40,310 bases of DNA, taken from the NCBI GenBank assembly GCA_030037645.1, contig JASHQI010000110.1, positions 1 through 40,310 on the forward strand. Direction: 5' to 3'. The notes below the pieces were generated by a model that did not search any database, was not told the DNA's origin, and saw only the letters and a program-made list of their open reading frames with translations. The position numbers were made by a program, and so were the translations under genes. Below are positions 40,301-40,310 of this stretch, piece by piece. This DNA is from Xanthobacteraceae bacterium. Lineage in GTDB: Bacteria; Pseudomonadota; Alphaproteobacteria; Rhizobiales; Xanthobacteraceae. The first letter of the stretch is position 1. Each line of letters begins with the position of its first letter.

Positions 40301-40310
40301 GAGTTCTTCA

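Noticed and set aside
1-40310. Search for tRNA genes, CRISPR arrays, transposases and phage genes
   Set aside because: No T-loop-like sequence with a matching acceptor stem, no regularly spaced repeats and no transposase, integrase or phage motif were seen by eye.

Overview
The window looks like chromosomal DNA of a high-GC alphaproteobacterium of the order Hyphomicrobiales, close to the Bradyrhizobium / Rhodopseudomonas / Pseudolabrys group. The reasons are family-level and partly from memory: the gene block aminotransferase-hom-glpX-recJ, small zinc-ribbon proteins of a Bradyrhizobium type, a strong expansion of PF04392-type substrate-binding proteins, and dispersed palindromes ending in GATCATGCTCTA. 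No rRNA, tRNA, CRISPR array, transposase or prophage gene was seen.

Layout. (1) 1-4.2 kb is gene-poor and decayed. It holds a gene cut by the window edge, two fragments that look like one split zinc-ribbon gene, a small membrane protein, an Omp25/Omp31-like beta barrel, a stand-alone cyclic-nucleotide-binding domain protein, a strong candidate small RNA with its own terminator (3038-3162), and a 70-aa zinc-ribbon protein. (2) 4.2-9.0 kb is the elongation factor P locus: epmB, epmA and efp, broken up by an unrelated thiamine-diphosphate (ThDP) enzyme on the opposite strand and by two palindromic repeats. (3) 9.2-16.7 kb is a tightly overlapping plus-strand run: an amidase-like secreted protein, an M23 endopeptidase, an MltB-type lytic transglycosylase, a second ThDP enzyme and an aldehyde dehydrogenase, closed by a terminator. 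(4) 16.8-23.0 kb is a head-to-tail array of six paralogous periplasmic substrate-binding proteins. Four of the five junctions overlap as ATGA, and no permease or ATPase gene is present. (5) 23.2-27.7 kb carries a split sulfur-oxidation locus, soxCD on the plus strand and soxYZ on the minus strand, with two other genes between them. (6) 27.8-34.7 kb is a minus-strand housekeeping block: recJ, an alpha/beta hydrolase, glpX, hom, an AlaC-like aminotransferase and a lipoprotein, with three copies of a dispersed repeat. (7) 35.0-38.8 kb is phaC followed by an acyltransferase-like gene and a family 2 glycosyltransferase. (8) The end holds a frameshifted secreted-protein gene and argC.

How the genes work together. 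EpmB and EpmA should make and attach beta-lysine to Lys33 of the EF-P encoded beside them. The three wall hydrolases together would cut three different bonds of peptidoglycan. The second ThDP enzyme and the aldehyde dehydrogenase would form a 2-oxoacid to aldehyde to acid route, with unknown substrate. SoxYZ carries sulfur on the SoxY C-terminal Cys and SoxCD oxidises it; soxX, soxA and soxB must lie elsewhere if the pathway is complete. The least explained items are the candidate small RNA, the six-gene binding-protein array with recruited N-terminal extensions, the wall-hydrolase operon with its 239-nt gene overlap, and the acyltransferase-like protein lacking the usual catalytic acid.
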